Assembly (NCBI GenBank): GCA_002355495.1
Contig: AP017424.1
Location: 4,901,501-4,965,500 of the forward strand
Direction: 5' to 3'
DNA length: 64,000 nt
Source: Streptomyces laurentii
Lineage (GTDB): Bacteria > Actinomycetota > Actinomycetes > Streptomycetales > Streptomycetaceae
Notes under the pieces: model-generated
Databases searched by the model: none
What the model was told of the DNA's origin: nothing
Seen by the model: the letters and a program-made list of their open reading frames with translations, nothing else
In this document: positions 25,807 through 33,275 of the stretch, one piece after another
Position numbering within the stretch: the stretch's first letter is position 1
Layout of the letters: the number at the start of each line of letters is the position of its first letter
Position numbers and translations under genes: made by a program

Positions 25807-26766
25807 TCAGTCCACCGTCACGTAATCGGGGCCGGAGTAGTGGCCGGTCGCCAGCTTCTGACGCTGCATCAGCAGGTCGTTGAGCAGGCTGGAGGCGCCG
25901 AAGCGGAACCAGTGGTTGTCCAGCCAGTCCGCACCCGCGGTCTCGTTGACCAGGACCAGGAACTTGATCGCTTCCTTGGTGTTGCGGATGCCGCCGGCCG
26001 GCTTCACGCCGACCTGGACACCGGTCTGCGCGCGGAAGTCGCGGACGGCCTCCAGCATCAGCAGCGTGTTGGCCGGGGTGGCGTTGACCGCGACCTTGCC
26101 GGTCGAGGTCTTGATGAAGTCGGCACCCGCGAGCATGCCGATCCACGAGGCGCGGCGGATGTTGTCGTACGTGGACAGCTCGCCGGTCTCGAAGATCACC
26201 TTCAGCCGGGCGGCGTCGCCGCACTCGGCCCTGACGGCGGCGATCTGCTCGAAGACCTCCAGGTAGCGGCCAGCCAGGAAGGCGCCACGGTCGATGACCA
26301 TGTCGATCTCGTCGGCGCCGGCGGCGATGGCGTCCCGGGTGTCCGCGAGCTTCACCGGAAGCGCGGCGCGGCCGGCCGGGAAGGCGGTGGCGACGGAGGC
26401 GACCTTGACGTCCGAGCCCGCGAGGGCGGCCTTGGCGGTGGCCACCATGTCGGGGTAGACGCAGACCGCGGCGGTCGTCGGGGTCGTACGGTCGGTCGGA
26501 TCGGGGTGGACGGCCTTGGCGGCGAGCGCCCGGACCTTGCCCGGGGTGTCCGCGCCCTCGAGCGTCGTCAGGTCGATCATGGAAATGGCCAGGTCGATGG
26601 CGTACGCCTTGGACGTGGTCTTGATCGAACGCGTACCGAGAGCAGCGGCGCGCGCCTCCAGGCCGACGGCGTCGACGCCGGGCAGCCCGTGGAGGAAGCG
26701 GCGCAGCGTGCTGTCGGACGCGGTCACGTCGGCGAAAGCATGAGCTGCAGATGCAGTGGTGGGCAT
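25807..26766 (-). CDS. deoC: Deoxyribose-phosphate aldolase
   Basis: A 319-residue class I aldolase splitting 2-deoxyribose-5-phosphate into acetaldehyde and glyceraldehyde-3-phosphate. The Schiff-base lysine is in GADFIKTSTGKV, with AGADEIDMVIDRGAF and VGVKPAGGIRNTKEAI (second conserved Lys) completing the active site. ATG 26766 is used; two GTG codons just upstream are alternatives. The CTACGCGCGTAG palindrome lies 19 nt upstream. It heads the operon deoC-ALDH-half ALDH and completes deoxynucleoside breakdown begun by deoA and punA. Confidence 0.95.
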   Translation of the reverse strand: MPTTASAAHAFADVTASDSTLRRFLHGLPGVDAVGLEARAAALGTRSIKTTSKAYAIDLAISMIDLTTLEGADTPGKVRALAAKAVHPDPTDRTTPTTAAVCVYPDMVATAKAALAGSDVKVASVATAFPAGRAALPVKLADTRDAIAAGADEIDMVIDRGAFLAGRYLEVFEQIAAVRAECGDAARLKVIFETGELSTYDNIRRASWIGMLAGADFIKTSTGKVAVNATPANTLLMLEAVRDFRAQTGVQVGVKPAGGIRNTKEAIKFLVLVNETAGADWLDNHWFRFGASSLLNDLLMQRQKLATGHYSGPDYVTVD

Positions 26767-26785
26767 GGTCACCACTTGAGCATAT

Positions 26786-26797
26786 CTACGCGCGTAG
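26786..26797. promoter_or_regulatory. Putative nucleoside-regulon operator upstream of deoC
   Basis: Perfect CTACGCGCGTAG palindrome, 19 nt before the deoC ATG. On the minus strand it is followed one base later by TATGCT, a possible -10 hexamer. It is identical to the sites upstream of add and punA. Confidence 0.65.
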
Positions 26798-27156
26798 TAG
26801 CGCGTACAGGGGCCCTTCGCGCAGCGGAGGGCGAGGCCGGGGCGACGGCCGGGTCCCGGAGGGGCTGAAGCGCTCTGTCACGTTGCCTGTGACACGGAGT
26901 GGATGGCCCCGTCCGCCGCGACCGGCACCGGCGACGGCACCGGCGACGGCGCCAAGACCGACACCGTGCAGACATCGGTCATCCCGCACCCGCCACCCCG
27001 AACCGCGGCTGATCACCTGCGGCGGCGAACCGGTCGACGGCCACCGCCCCGACAGCATCGTCGTCCACGCCGACCTGGCCGACAGCACCACGCCCTGAGC
27101 CGGGACCGGACACGGTGCCTGCGCCGAACGGGCGACCTTGAGGCAGAATCGGGCGC
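26798..27156. other. Intergenic region between deoC and the PH-domain gene
   Basis: About 360 nt. It holds low-complexity GC-rich DNA with short CGGCACCGGCGA-type repeats and, at its plus-strand 3' part, a remnant that reads as the C-terminal end of a sortase (listed separately). No intact gene is seen. Confidence 0.5.
27003..27098 (+). pseudogene. Remnant of a class E/F-type sortase C-terminus
   Basis: The plus-strand frame reads PRLITCGGEPVDGHRPDSIV followed by VHADLADSTTP and a stop. This matches the catalytic end of actinobacterial sortases, where TLITC with the nucleophilic Cys is followed by GG and a later Asn/Ser-x-Val-Val strand. The frame upstream is not sortase-like and has no start or TLXTC-preceding His motif, so only the tail survives. 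The call rests on a short motif. Confidence 0.4.
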
Positions 27157-27801
27157 ATGACGAGCCCGACCCCTTCCGCTCAGCCCTCCGAGTCCGACCA
27201 GGAGGACCGCGTCTTCCGATCGCCGCTGGGCGTCGCGGGCGGAGTCTTCCTGCTGCTCCTCGCCGTGTTCTTCGGCATCGACTCGATGCTGAACGGCCAC
27301 GGCAACGCGCCGTTCATCGCCATCGCCGGACTGATCCTGGTGATCCCGCTGATCGTCGCCTTCACCTTCCGGCCGGTCGTCCAGGTCAACGGCGTACGGC
27401 TGCGCATCCGCAACCCCTTCCGTACCATCACGCTGCCCTGGGGCACCGTCGCCGACATCCGCGCCGGCTACTCCAGCGAGGCGTTCACCCAGGACGGCGG
27501 CAAGTACCAGCTGTGGGCCGTCCCCGTCTCGCTGCGCCAGCGCAAGCGGGCCTCCCGCCGCGCCGCCCGCGCCTCGCAGGACGACCCGCACGGCCGTACC
27601 TCCGTCAGCGCCAGCGTCTCTGACCATGACGCGCGCGTCGCGCCCGCCGACCGGACAGTGGCCGACCTGCGCGAGACGGCCGAGCGGCTCGGCGGGAAGC
27701 CGGAGGCGCAGGGCGAGGCGCAGGTGCGCTGGGCGTACGAGGTGATCGTGCCGGCCGTGGTCGGGCTTGTGCTGTGGATCATCCTCGCGGTGACCGGCTG
27801 A
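27157..27801 (+). CDS. PH-domain membrane protein
   Basis: A 214-residue protein with two membrane helices near the N-terminus (VAGGVFLLLLAVFFGIDSML and FIAIAGLILVIPLIVAFTF), then a bacterial PH-like domain (VVQVNGVRLRIRNPFRTITLPWGTVADIRAGYSSEAF), a charged linker and a final C-terminal helix (VIVPAVVGLVLWIILAVTG). Such proteins are common and uncharacterised in actinobacteria. It stands alone, convergent with the mutase gene across a strong terminator. Confidence 0.85.
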   Translation: MTSPTPSAQPSESDQEDRVFRSPLGVAGGVFLLLLAVFFGIDSMLNGHGNAPFIAIAGLILVIPLIVAFTFRPVVQVNGVRLRIRNPFRTITLPWGTVADIRAGYSSEAFTQDGGKYQLWAVPVSLRQRKRASRRAARASQDDPHGRTSVSASVSDHDARVAPADRTVADLRETAERLGGKPEAQGEAQVRWAYEVIVPAVVGLVLWIILAVTG

Positions 27802-27820
27802 CCACGCCTGGTACACGACG

Positions 27821-27870
27821 CCGAAGGGCCCGTACGGGAAGGCTCGCGCCATCCCGTACGGGCCCTTCGG
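27821..27870. terminator. Bidirectional terminator
   Basis: A perfect 19-bp stem (begins CCGAAGGGCCCGTACGGGA) with a 12-nt loop between two convergent genes. Confidence 0.85.
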
Positions 27871-27886
27871 GCGTTCCCCGCCGGTC

Positions 27887-29539
27887 TCAGAGACCGGCCG
27901 CCTGGGCCAGGTCCCGCTTCAGCGCCGCCAGCAGCTCGGCCGCCGTCACCCGCGCCGGCGCCAGCGCGCTCGCGTCCGCGACCGGCACCACGACCTCCAG
28001 ATAGCACTTGATCTTCGGCTCGGTGCCCGACGGGCGGACGATCACCCGGGCCTTGTAGTCGCCCTCCAGGTGGTAGCGCAGGCCGTCCGTCGGCGGCAGC
28101 GACTCCGTGCCCTTCGCCAGGTCCTCCGCCGACGCCACCGTCAGGCCCGCCAGCCGCACCGGCGGCTTCTCGCGCAGTGCCGCCATCGCGTTCGCGATGA
28201 TCCCGAGGTCCCGCACCCGCACCGACAGCTGGTCCGTGGCGTGCAGCCCGTGCGCCACCGCCAGGTCGTCCAGCAGGTCCGCGAGCGTACGGCCCTGCTC
28301 CTTCAGCACCGACGCCAGCTCGGTCACCAGCAGCGCCGCCGTGATGCCGTCCTTGTCACGGACGCCCTCCGGGTCGACGCAGTAGCCCAGCGCCTCCTCG
28401 TAGCCGTACCGCAGACCGTCCACCCGGGCGATCCACTTGAAGCCGGTCAGCGTCTCCTCGTACCCGACCCCGGCCGCCGCCGCGATCCGGCCGAGCAGCG
28501 ACGACGACACGATCGACTCGGCGAACACACCCGACGCGCCCTTCGCCACCAGGTGCGCCGCGAGCAGCGCGCCCACCTCGTCGCCGCGCAGCATCCGCCA
28601 GCCGCCCTCGACGGCCGCGTCCGGGACGGCCACCGCGCAGCGGTCCGCGTCCGGGTCGTTCGCGATCACCAGGTCCGGGTCCACGGCCCGCGCCGCCTCG
28701 AACGCGAGGTCCATCGCACCCGGCTCCTCCGGGTTCGGGAACGCCACCGTCGGGAACGCCGGGTCCGGCTCCGCCTGCTCCGCGACCAGCGCCGGCGGCG
28801 GGAAGCCGTGCCGGCCGAACGCCGCCGTCAGCGTCTCCTTGCCGACGCCGTGCATCGCCGTGTACACGGTCCGCGCGGTGCGCGGCGAGCCCGGCGTCAG
28901 GACCGCGTCCGTCCGCTCCAGGTAAGCCGTCAGCACCTCGTCGCCCAGCGTCTCCCAGCCGCCGTCCGGGCGCGGCACGTCCGCCAGCGCCCGCACCGCG
29001 TCGATCTCCGCCGCGATCTCCGCGTCCGCCGGCGGCACGATCTGCGAACCGTCGCCCAGGTACACCTTGTAGCCGTTGTCGCGCGGCGGGTTGTGGCTCG
29101 CGGTCACCTCGACACCCGCCACCGCGCCCAGATGCCTTATCGCGAACGCCAGCACAGGCGTCGGCAGCGGGCGCGGCAGCAGCGCCGCGCGCAGCCCCGC
29201 GCCCGTCATCACGGCGGCCGTGTCGCGCGCGAAGTCCGCCGACTTGTACCGGGCGTCGTAGCCGATGACCACGAGACCGTCCGTCCGCCCCTTTGCCTTC
29301 AGGTACGCGGCGAGGCCGGCGGCGGCGCGGATGACGACGGCGCGGTTCATACGGTTCGGGCCCGCGCCCAGCTCGCCGCGGAGGCCGGCGGTGCCGAACT
29401 GGAGCATGCCGGAGAAACGGGCCGCCAGCTCGTCGCGGTCGCCGCGGTCGAGGAGCGCGGCGAGCTCGTCACGGGTCTCCGGGTCGGGGTCCTCGGCGAG
29501 CCACGCCTGGGCCCGGGCGAGGAGGTCGTCCTGCGTCAC
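27887..29539 (-). CDS. Phosphopentomutase/phosphomannomutase-family phospho-sugar mutase
   Basis: A 550-residue alpha-D-phosphohexomutase. It has the substrate/priming region FGTAGLRGELGAGPNRMNRAVV, the phosphoserine loop VEVTASHNPPRDNGYK, the metal loop NDPDADRCAVAV, the sugar loop GYEEALGYCVD and the phosphate loop RPSGTEPKIKCY. Length and the TAGLRG motif match the PGM2/phosphopentomutase-like group. Between deoC and punA it most likely turns (deoxy)ribose-1-phosphate into the 5-phosphate; phosphomannomutase activity remains possible. GTG 29539 is preferred because AAAGG lies 9 nt upstream. Confidence 0.9.
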   Translation of the reverse strand: MTQDDLLARAQAWLAEDPDPETRDELAALLDRGDRDELAARFSGMLQFGTAGLRGELGAGPNRMNRAVVIRAAAGLAAYLKAKGRTDGLVVIGYDARYKSADFARDTAAVMTGAGLRAALLPRPLPTPVLAFAIRHLGAVAGVEVTASHNPPRDNGYKVYLGDGSQIVPPADAEIAAEIDAVRALADVPRPDGGWETLGDEVLTAYLERTDAVLTPGSPRTARTVYTAMHGVGKETLTAAFGRHGFPPPALVAEQAEPDPAFPTVAFPNPEEPGAMDLAFEAARAVDPDLVIANDPDADRCAVAVPDAAVEGGWRMLRGDEVGALLAAHLVAKGASGVFAESIVSSSLLGRIAAAAGVGYEETLTGFKWIARVDGLRYGYEEALGYCVDPEGVRDKDGITAALLVTELASVLKEQGRTLADLLDDLAVAHGLHATDQLSVRVRDLGIIANAMAALREKPPVRLAGLTVASAEDLAKGTESLPPTDGLRYHLEGDYKARVIVRPSGTEPKIKCYLEVVVPVADASALAPARVTAAELLAALKRDLAQAAGL

Positions 29540-29937
29540 GGTGGTGTGCCTTTCGGGAAGTGCGGGCGGTGGGGGGTGCGGGCTTTTGTGTGGGGGTGGT
29601 GCGGGCCGCGGGGTGGGCCGGGGGCGGTGGGTGGCGCGGGGGCCGGGGAGGGGGCGCGTTCCGCACCGCGTGATGTACGGCGCGGACACCCTTCACGAGT
29701 ACCCCGGGTCCATGTCCCGCGCCACACATCACGCTCTACGTTTCGAACGTCGACCCCCTCCCCGTCCCCCGCTCCCGTCCGGTGGTGCCCCGCCCCTCGC
29801 CCGCGGGGGAGGTGAAGCGAGGTGGGTGGGGGGTGCGGGTCCGTGGGGCCCTGGCCGCCGGGGGATGACCCGGAGGGCTTAAGACCCGCGCCCCCGACCC
29901 CTTGCGGGATCAGGGGCGAGAGGCCGTCCTGCGTGGA
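29540..29937. other. Intergenic region between the mutase and punA
   Basis: About 400 nt of very GC-rich, G-run-rich DNA (many GGGGTG and GGGCCGG stretches) and no supported gene. The copy of the 12-bp operator is absent here, so the mutase is either read through from punA or controlled differently. Confidence 0.5.
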
Positions 29938-30741
29938 TCAGATCCGGGCGAGGACCTGGGTGAGGAGTTCGCCCATGCGCGCCGCCGAGTCGCGGCCCGC
30001 CTGGAGGACCTCCTCGTGGTTCAGGGGCTCGCCGGAGAGGCCCGCCGCCAGGTTGGTGACGAGGGAGATGCCGAGGACCTCCGCGCCCGCCTCGCGGGCG
30101 GCGATGGCCTCCAGGACGGTGGACATGCCGACCAGGTCGCCGCCCATGACGCGGACCATGTTGATCTCGGCCGGGGTCTCGTAGTGCGGCCCGGGGAACT
30201 GGACGTAGACGCCCTCTTCGAGCGTCGCGTCGATCTCCTGGCACAGCGCGCGCAGCCGCGGCGAGTACACGTGCGTGAGGTCGACGAAGTGCGCGCCGAC
30301 GATCGGCGAGGTGGCCGTCAGGTTGATGTGGTCGCTGATCAGGACCGGCTGGCCCGGGCGCATGCCCTCGCGCAGACCGCCGCAGCCGTTGGTGAGGACG
30401 ACCGTCTCGCAGCCCGCGGCGACGGCGGTGCGGACGCCGTGGACGACGGAGGCGACGCCCCGGCCCTCGTAGAAGTGGGTGCGGCCGAGGAAGACGAGGG
30501 CGCGCTTGTCGCCGATCTTGTACGAGCGGATCGTGCCGCCGTGGCCCGCGACCGCCGGCGGCGGGAAGCCGGGCAGCTCGGTGACCGGGAACTCGGCCTC
30601 CGGGACGCCGAGCGCGTCGACGGCCGGCGCCCAGCCGGAGCCCATGACCAGGGCGACGTCGTGCTTCTCGGCTCCGGTCAGCTCGCGCAGGCGCGTGGCT
30701 GCGGCATCGGCGGCCTCGTACGGGGTGGCAGTTGCGTTCAC
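29938..30741 (-). CDS. punA: Purine nucleoside phosphorylase
   Basis: A 267-residue trimeric-type (PNP/MTAP family) phosphorylase converting inosine, guanosine and deoxy forms to base plus (deoxy)ribose-1-phosphate. Family signposts are VMGSGW (phosphate loop), GRTHFYEG with the conserved His, VLTNGCGGL, ISDHINLTATSPI, GPHYETPAEINMV and MSTVLEAIAAREAG, ending with the NHEEVL segment. It precedes the mutase on the same strand and has the CTACGCGCGTAG palindrome about 80 nt upstream. Confidence 0.95.
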   Translation of the reverse strand: MNATATPYEAADAAATRLRELTGAEKHDVALVMGSGWAPAVDALGVPEAEFPVTELPGFPPPAVAGHGGTIRSYKIGDKRALVFLGRTHFYEGRGVASVVHGVRTAVAAGCETVVLTNGCGGLREGMRPGQPVLISDHINLTATSPIVGAHFVDLTHVYSPRLRALCQEIDATLEEGVYVQFPGPHYETPAEINMVRVMGGDLVGMSTVLEAIAAREAGAEVLGISLVTNLAAGLSGEPLNHEEVLQAGRDSAARMGELLTQVLARI

Positions 30742-30822
30742 TGGCTCTCTCGCCTCGGGGAGGGGGGTCCGAGGGGAGCCCCGGACGGATTTGTCACGCG
30801 CAGCAGCGTAGCCCGAGAAACC

Positions 30823-30834
30823 CTACGCGCGTAG
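30823..30834. promoter_or_regulatory. Putative nucleoside-regulon operator upstream of punA
   Basis: Perfect CTACGCGCGTAG palindrome 81 nt before the punA ATG. On the minus strand the hexamer TAGGGT, a possible -10 element, overlaps its end. Third perfect copy in the window. Confidence 0.65.
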
Positions 30835-30934
30835 ATGATTGCCCCGACGCGGCATGATCGTTGTCTTGTCGTTTCCCTCAAGATCCGGACACGTCCGGGA
30901 ACGGCCCCACACGGGCCGGTATTTGGCATATGCC

Positions 30935-31372
30935 TCAGCAGGGGCGCTTGCGCAGTTCCATCACGTAATCGTGCGGCGCGCCCGCCGACTCCGCCGCGTC
31001 CGCGACCTCGCCCAGGTAGCGGGCCGAGGGCAGCCCGCCCTCGTACGCGTTGAGCACGTAGATCCAGGCCGGCTCGTCGCCGTCCAGGGTGTGCACCCGC
31101 ACCCGCATCCGCCGGTAGACGTCGAGGCCGACGCCCTCCCAGCGGTCCATGGACTCCTCGTCCATCGGAGCGATGTCGTACAGCGCGACGAAGACCTGGG
31201 ACCGCGGTGCCTCCACGATCGTGGCGAGCGCTCCCTCCCAGCCCATCTGCTCCCCGCCGAAGGTCAGCCGCCAGCCGTTCAGCCAGCCGGTGCCGCGCAG
31301 CGGTGAGTGCGGTGCGCGGCGGCTCATCAGCCGCGCGTCGAGGTTGCCGGCGTAGGCGGCGTAGAGCGACAT
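30935..31372 (-). CDS. Gamma-glutamylcyclotransferase-fold protein
   Basis: A 145-residue protein with the GGCT/AIG2-like fold. The substrate loop YAAYAGNLD is the Y-G-S-N variant, followed by GTGWLNGWRLTFGG, an acidic active-site-like Glu in PMDEESMDRWEGVG, and YVLNAYEGGLPSARYLGEVA. These enzymes cyclise gamma-glutamyl amides or peptides; activity of this subgroup is untested. The ATG at 31372 places the fold at the N-terminus. It is divergent from the flavoprotein gene. Confidence 0.85.
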   Translation of the reverse strand: MSLYAAYAGNLDARLMSRRAPHSPLRGTGWLNGWRLTFGGEQMGWEGALATIVEAPRSQVFVALYDIAPMDEESMDRWEGVGLDVYRRMRVRVHTLDGDEPAWIYVLNAYEGGLPSARYLGEVADAAESAGAPHDYVMELRKRPC

Positions 31373-31518
31373 GGGACCGAGGGTACGGGAGGCCGCGCGG
31401 TCCGGGGCGAAGTCCGTGGTGGAGGAGGTGCGGCAGGGACACGGGAGGAGGACGGGAGAAGGCACGGGAGGGCGTGCGGGGGAGTCCGTCCCGCCCCCGC
31501 CGCGTCCTTTCGCCGAGG

Positions 31519-31577
31519 GTGCGGGACAATGGGCTACGCACTTGAAGCGTGCGGGACAATGGCGTACGCACTGCAGC
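31519..31577 (+). repeat. Tandem ~30-bp direct repeat upstream of the LpdA-type gene
   Basis: Two adjacent copies of a unit starting GTGCGGGACAATGG and containing TACGCACT (31519-31548 and 31549-31577) precede the flavoprotein gene. The second copy forms a promoter-like pair TTGAAG (31541-31546) and TACGCA after an 18-nt spacer. This looks like a duplicated promoter or regulator site. Confidence 0.6.
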
Positions 31578-31626
31578 CCAGCGGGGTGACCCCCCGGCAG
31601 AACGAGAGCGCGAGGCGTAGATCCCA

Positions 31627-33066
31627 GTGACCCGGATCGTGATCATCGGCGGCGGACCCGGCGGATACGAGGCGGCCCTGGTGGGCGCCCAACTCGGCGC
31701 GGAGGTGACCGTCGTCGACTCCGACGGCCTCGGCGGCGCGTCCGTCCTGACCGACTGTGTCCCGTCCAAGACCCTCATCGCCACGGCCGAGGTGATGACC
31801 ACCTTCGACTCCTCGTACGAGGAGCTGGGCATCATCGTCGCGGACGACACCCCGCCGCTCGAGCAGACCGCTCGCGTCGTCGGTGTCGACCTCGGCAAGG
31901 TCAACCGGCGTGTGAAGCGGCTGGCGCTCGCCCAGTCGCACGACATCACGGCCTCCGTCACCCGCGCGGGTGCCCGGGTGCTGCGCGGCCGGGGCCGGCT
32001 GGCCGGACGGCAGGCGCTCGACGGCTCCCGTCAGGTGATCGTGACCGCCGCCGACGGCAGCGAGGAGACGCTCACCGCCGACGCCGTGCTGATCGCCACC
32101 GGCGCCACCCCGCGCGAGGTGCCGGACGCCAAGCCGGACGGCGAGCGGATCCTGAACTGGACCCAGGTCTACGACCTCAAGGAGCTCCCCGAGGAGCTCA
32201 TCGTGGTCGGTTCCGGTGTCACCGGCGCCGAGTTCGCCGGCGCCTACCAGGCGCTCGGCTCCCGGGTCACGCTGGTCTCGTCCCGCGACCGGGTGCTCCC
32301 GGGTGAGGACCCGGACGCGGCGGCCGTCCTGGAGGACGTGTTCCGGCGCCGCGGCATGAATGTCATGGCCCGCTCGCGCGCCGAGTCCGCCAAGCGGGTC
32401 GGCGACCGCGTCGAGGTCACCCTGTCGGACGGCCGGGTCATCTCCGGCACGCACTGCCTGATGGCCGTCGGCGCCATCCCGAACTCCTCCGGGATGGGTC
32501 TGGAGGAGGCCGGGGTCCGGGTGAAGGACTCCGGGCACATCTGGACCGACCGGGTCTCCCGTACCTCCGCGCCCGGCGTGTACGCGGCCGGCGACGTCAC
32601 CGGCGTCTTCGCGCTCGCCTCGGTGGCGGCGATGCAGGGACGTATCGCCATGTACCACTTCCTCGGCGACGCGGTGACCCCGCTGAACCTCAAGACGGTC
32701 TCCTCCAACGTCTTCACCGACCCGGAGATCGCCACCGTCGGCTACACCCAGGCCGACGTGGACGCGGGCAAGATCGACGCCAAGGTCGTCAAGCTGCCGC
32801 TGCTGCGCAACCCCCGCGCGAAGATGCAGGGCATCCGGGACGGCTTCGTGAAGATCTTCTGCCGGCCGGGCACCGAGATCGTGGTCGGCGGTGTGGTCGT
32901 GGCCCCGCGGGCCAGTGAGCTGATCCACCCCATCTCGATCGCGGTCGACAACAATCTGACGGTCGAGCAGATCGCAAATGCTTTCACTGTGTACCCCTCC
33001 CTGTCGGGCTCGATCGCGGAAGTGGCACGGCAGTTGCACACCCGAAAGGCGACCGGCGAGGCGTAG
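31627..33066 (+). CDS. LpdA-type flavoprotein (quinone reductase / dihydrolipoamide dehydrogenase-like)
   Basis: A 479-residue class I flavoprotein disulfide-reductase. FAD motif IVIIGGGPGGYEAAL, NAD motif IVVGSGVTGAEFAGAY and FAD motif GVYAAGDVTG are clear, and the C-terminal interface domain is complete. The redox motif reads GGASVLTDCVPSK: the first Cys of the C-x4-C pair is missing, as in M. tuberculosis LpdA (Rv3303c), which is an NAD(P)H quinone reductase and not a lipoamide dehydrogenase. So quinone reduction is more likely. GTG 31627 follows the tandem repeat closely. Confidence 0.88.
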   Translation: MTRIVIIGGGPGGYEAALVGAQLGAEVTVVDSDGLGGASVLTDCVPSKTLIATAEVMTTFDSSYEELGIIVADDTPPLEQTARVVGVDLGKVNRRVKRLALAQSHDITASVTRAGARVLRGRGRLAGRQALDGSRQVIVTAADGSEETLTADAVLIATGATPREVPDAKPDGERILNWTQVYDLKELPEELIVVGSGVTGAEFAGAYQALGSRVTLVSSRDRVLPGEDPDAAAVLEDVFRRRGMNVMARSRAESAKRVGDRVEVTLSDGRVISGTHCLMAVGAIPNSSGMGLEEAGVRVKDSGHIWTDRVSRTSAPGVYAAGDVTGVFALASVAAMQGRIAMYHFLGDAVTPLNLKTVSSNVFTDPEIATVGYTQADVDAGKIDAKVVKLPLLRNPRAKMQGIRDGFVKIFCRPGTEIVVGGVVVAPRASELIHPISIAVDNNLTVEQIANAFTVYPSLSGSIAEVARQLHTRKATGEA

Positions 33067-33172
33067 GGCCCGCCGACCGGCACGGCCGGCCCGTTCCCGC
33101 CCGGCTCCCGCCTGCGGGAACGGTTCGCCGACCCGGACAACCCCCGGCAAGCCGGGGCATAGGACGAACGGC

Positions 33173-33206
33173 AGCGGGGCCCCTCATAGCACAGAGGGGC
33201 CCCGCT
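33173..33206 (+). terminator. Terminator after the LpdA-type gene
   Basis: A perfect 13-bp stem (AGCGGGGCCCCTC / GAGGGGCCCCGCT) with an 8-nt loop and TTG after it. Confidence 0.75.
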
Positions 33207-33238
33207 TGTGCGTATCTTCCGCAATTCGGTGCATAGAG

Positions 33239-33268
33239 CTGAAAAAACGGTGACGCGCACGTTACTGT
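33239..33268 (+). promoter_or_regulatory. Predicted promoter of the DeoR-type regulator
   Basis: CTGAAA (33239-33244) and TACTGT (33263-33268) are spaced by 18 nt and match a vegetative -35/-10 pair. The predicted start point coincides with the GTG start codon at 33276, suggesting a leaderless transcript. An imperfect inverted repeat (TGACG/CGTTA) lies in the spacer and could be an autoregulatory site. Confidence 0.4.
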
Positions 33269-33275
33269 CAGTTTC

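Noticed and set aside
33251..33264. TGACGCGCACGTTA as a fifth operator copy before the DeoR-type gene
   Set aside because: The half sites are spaced two bases wider and differ from CTACG/CGTAG; noted only as a possible autoregulatory site.
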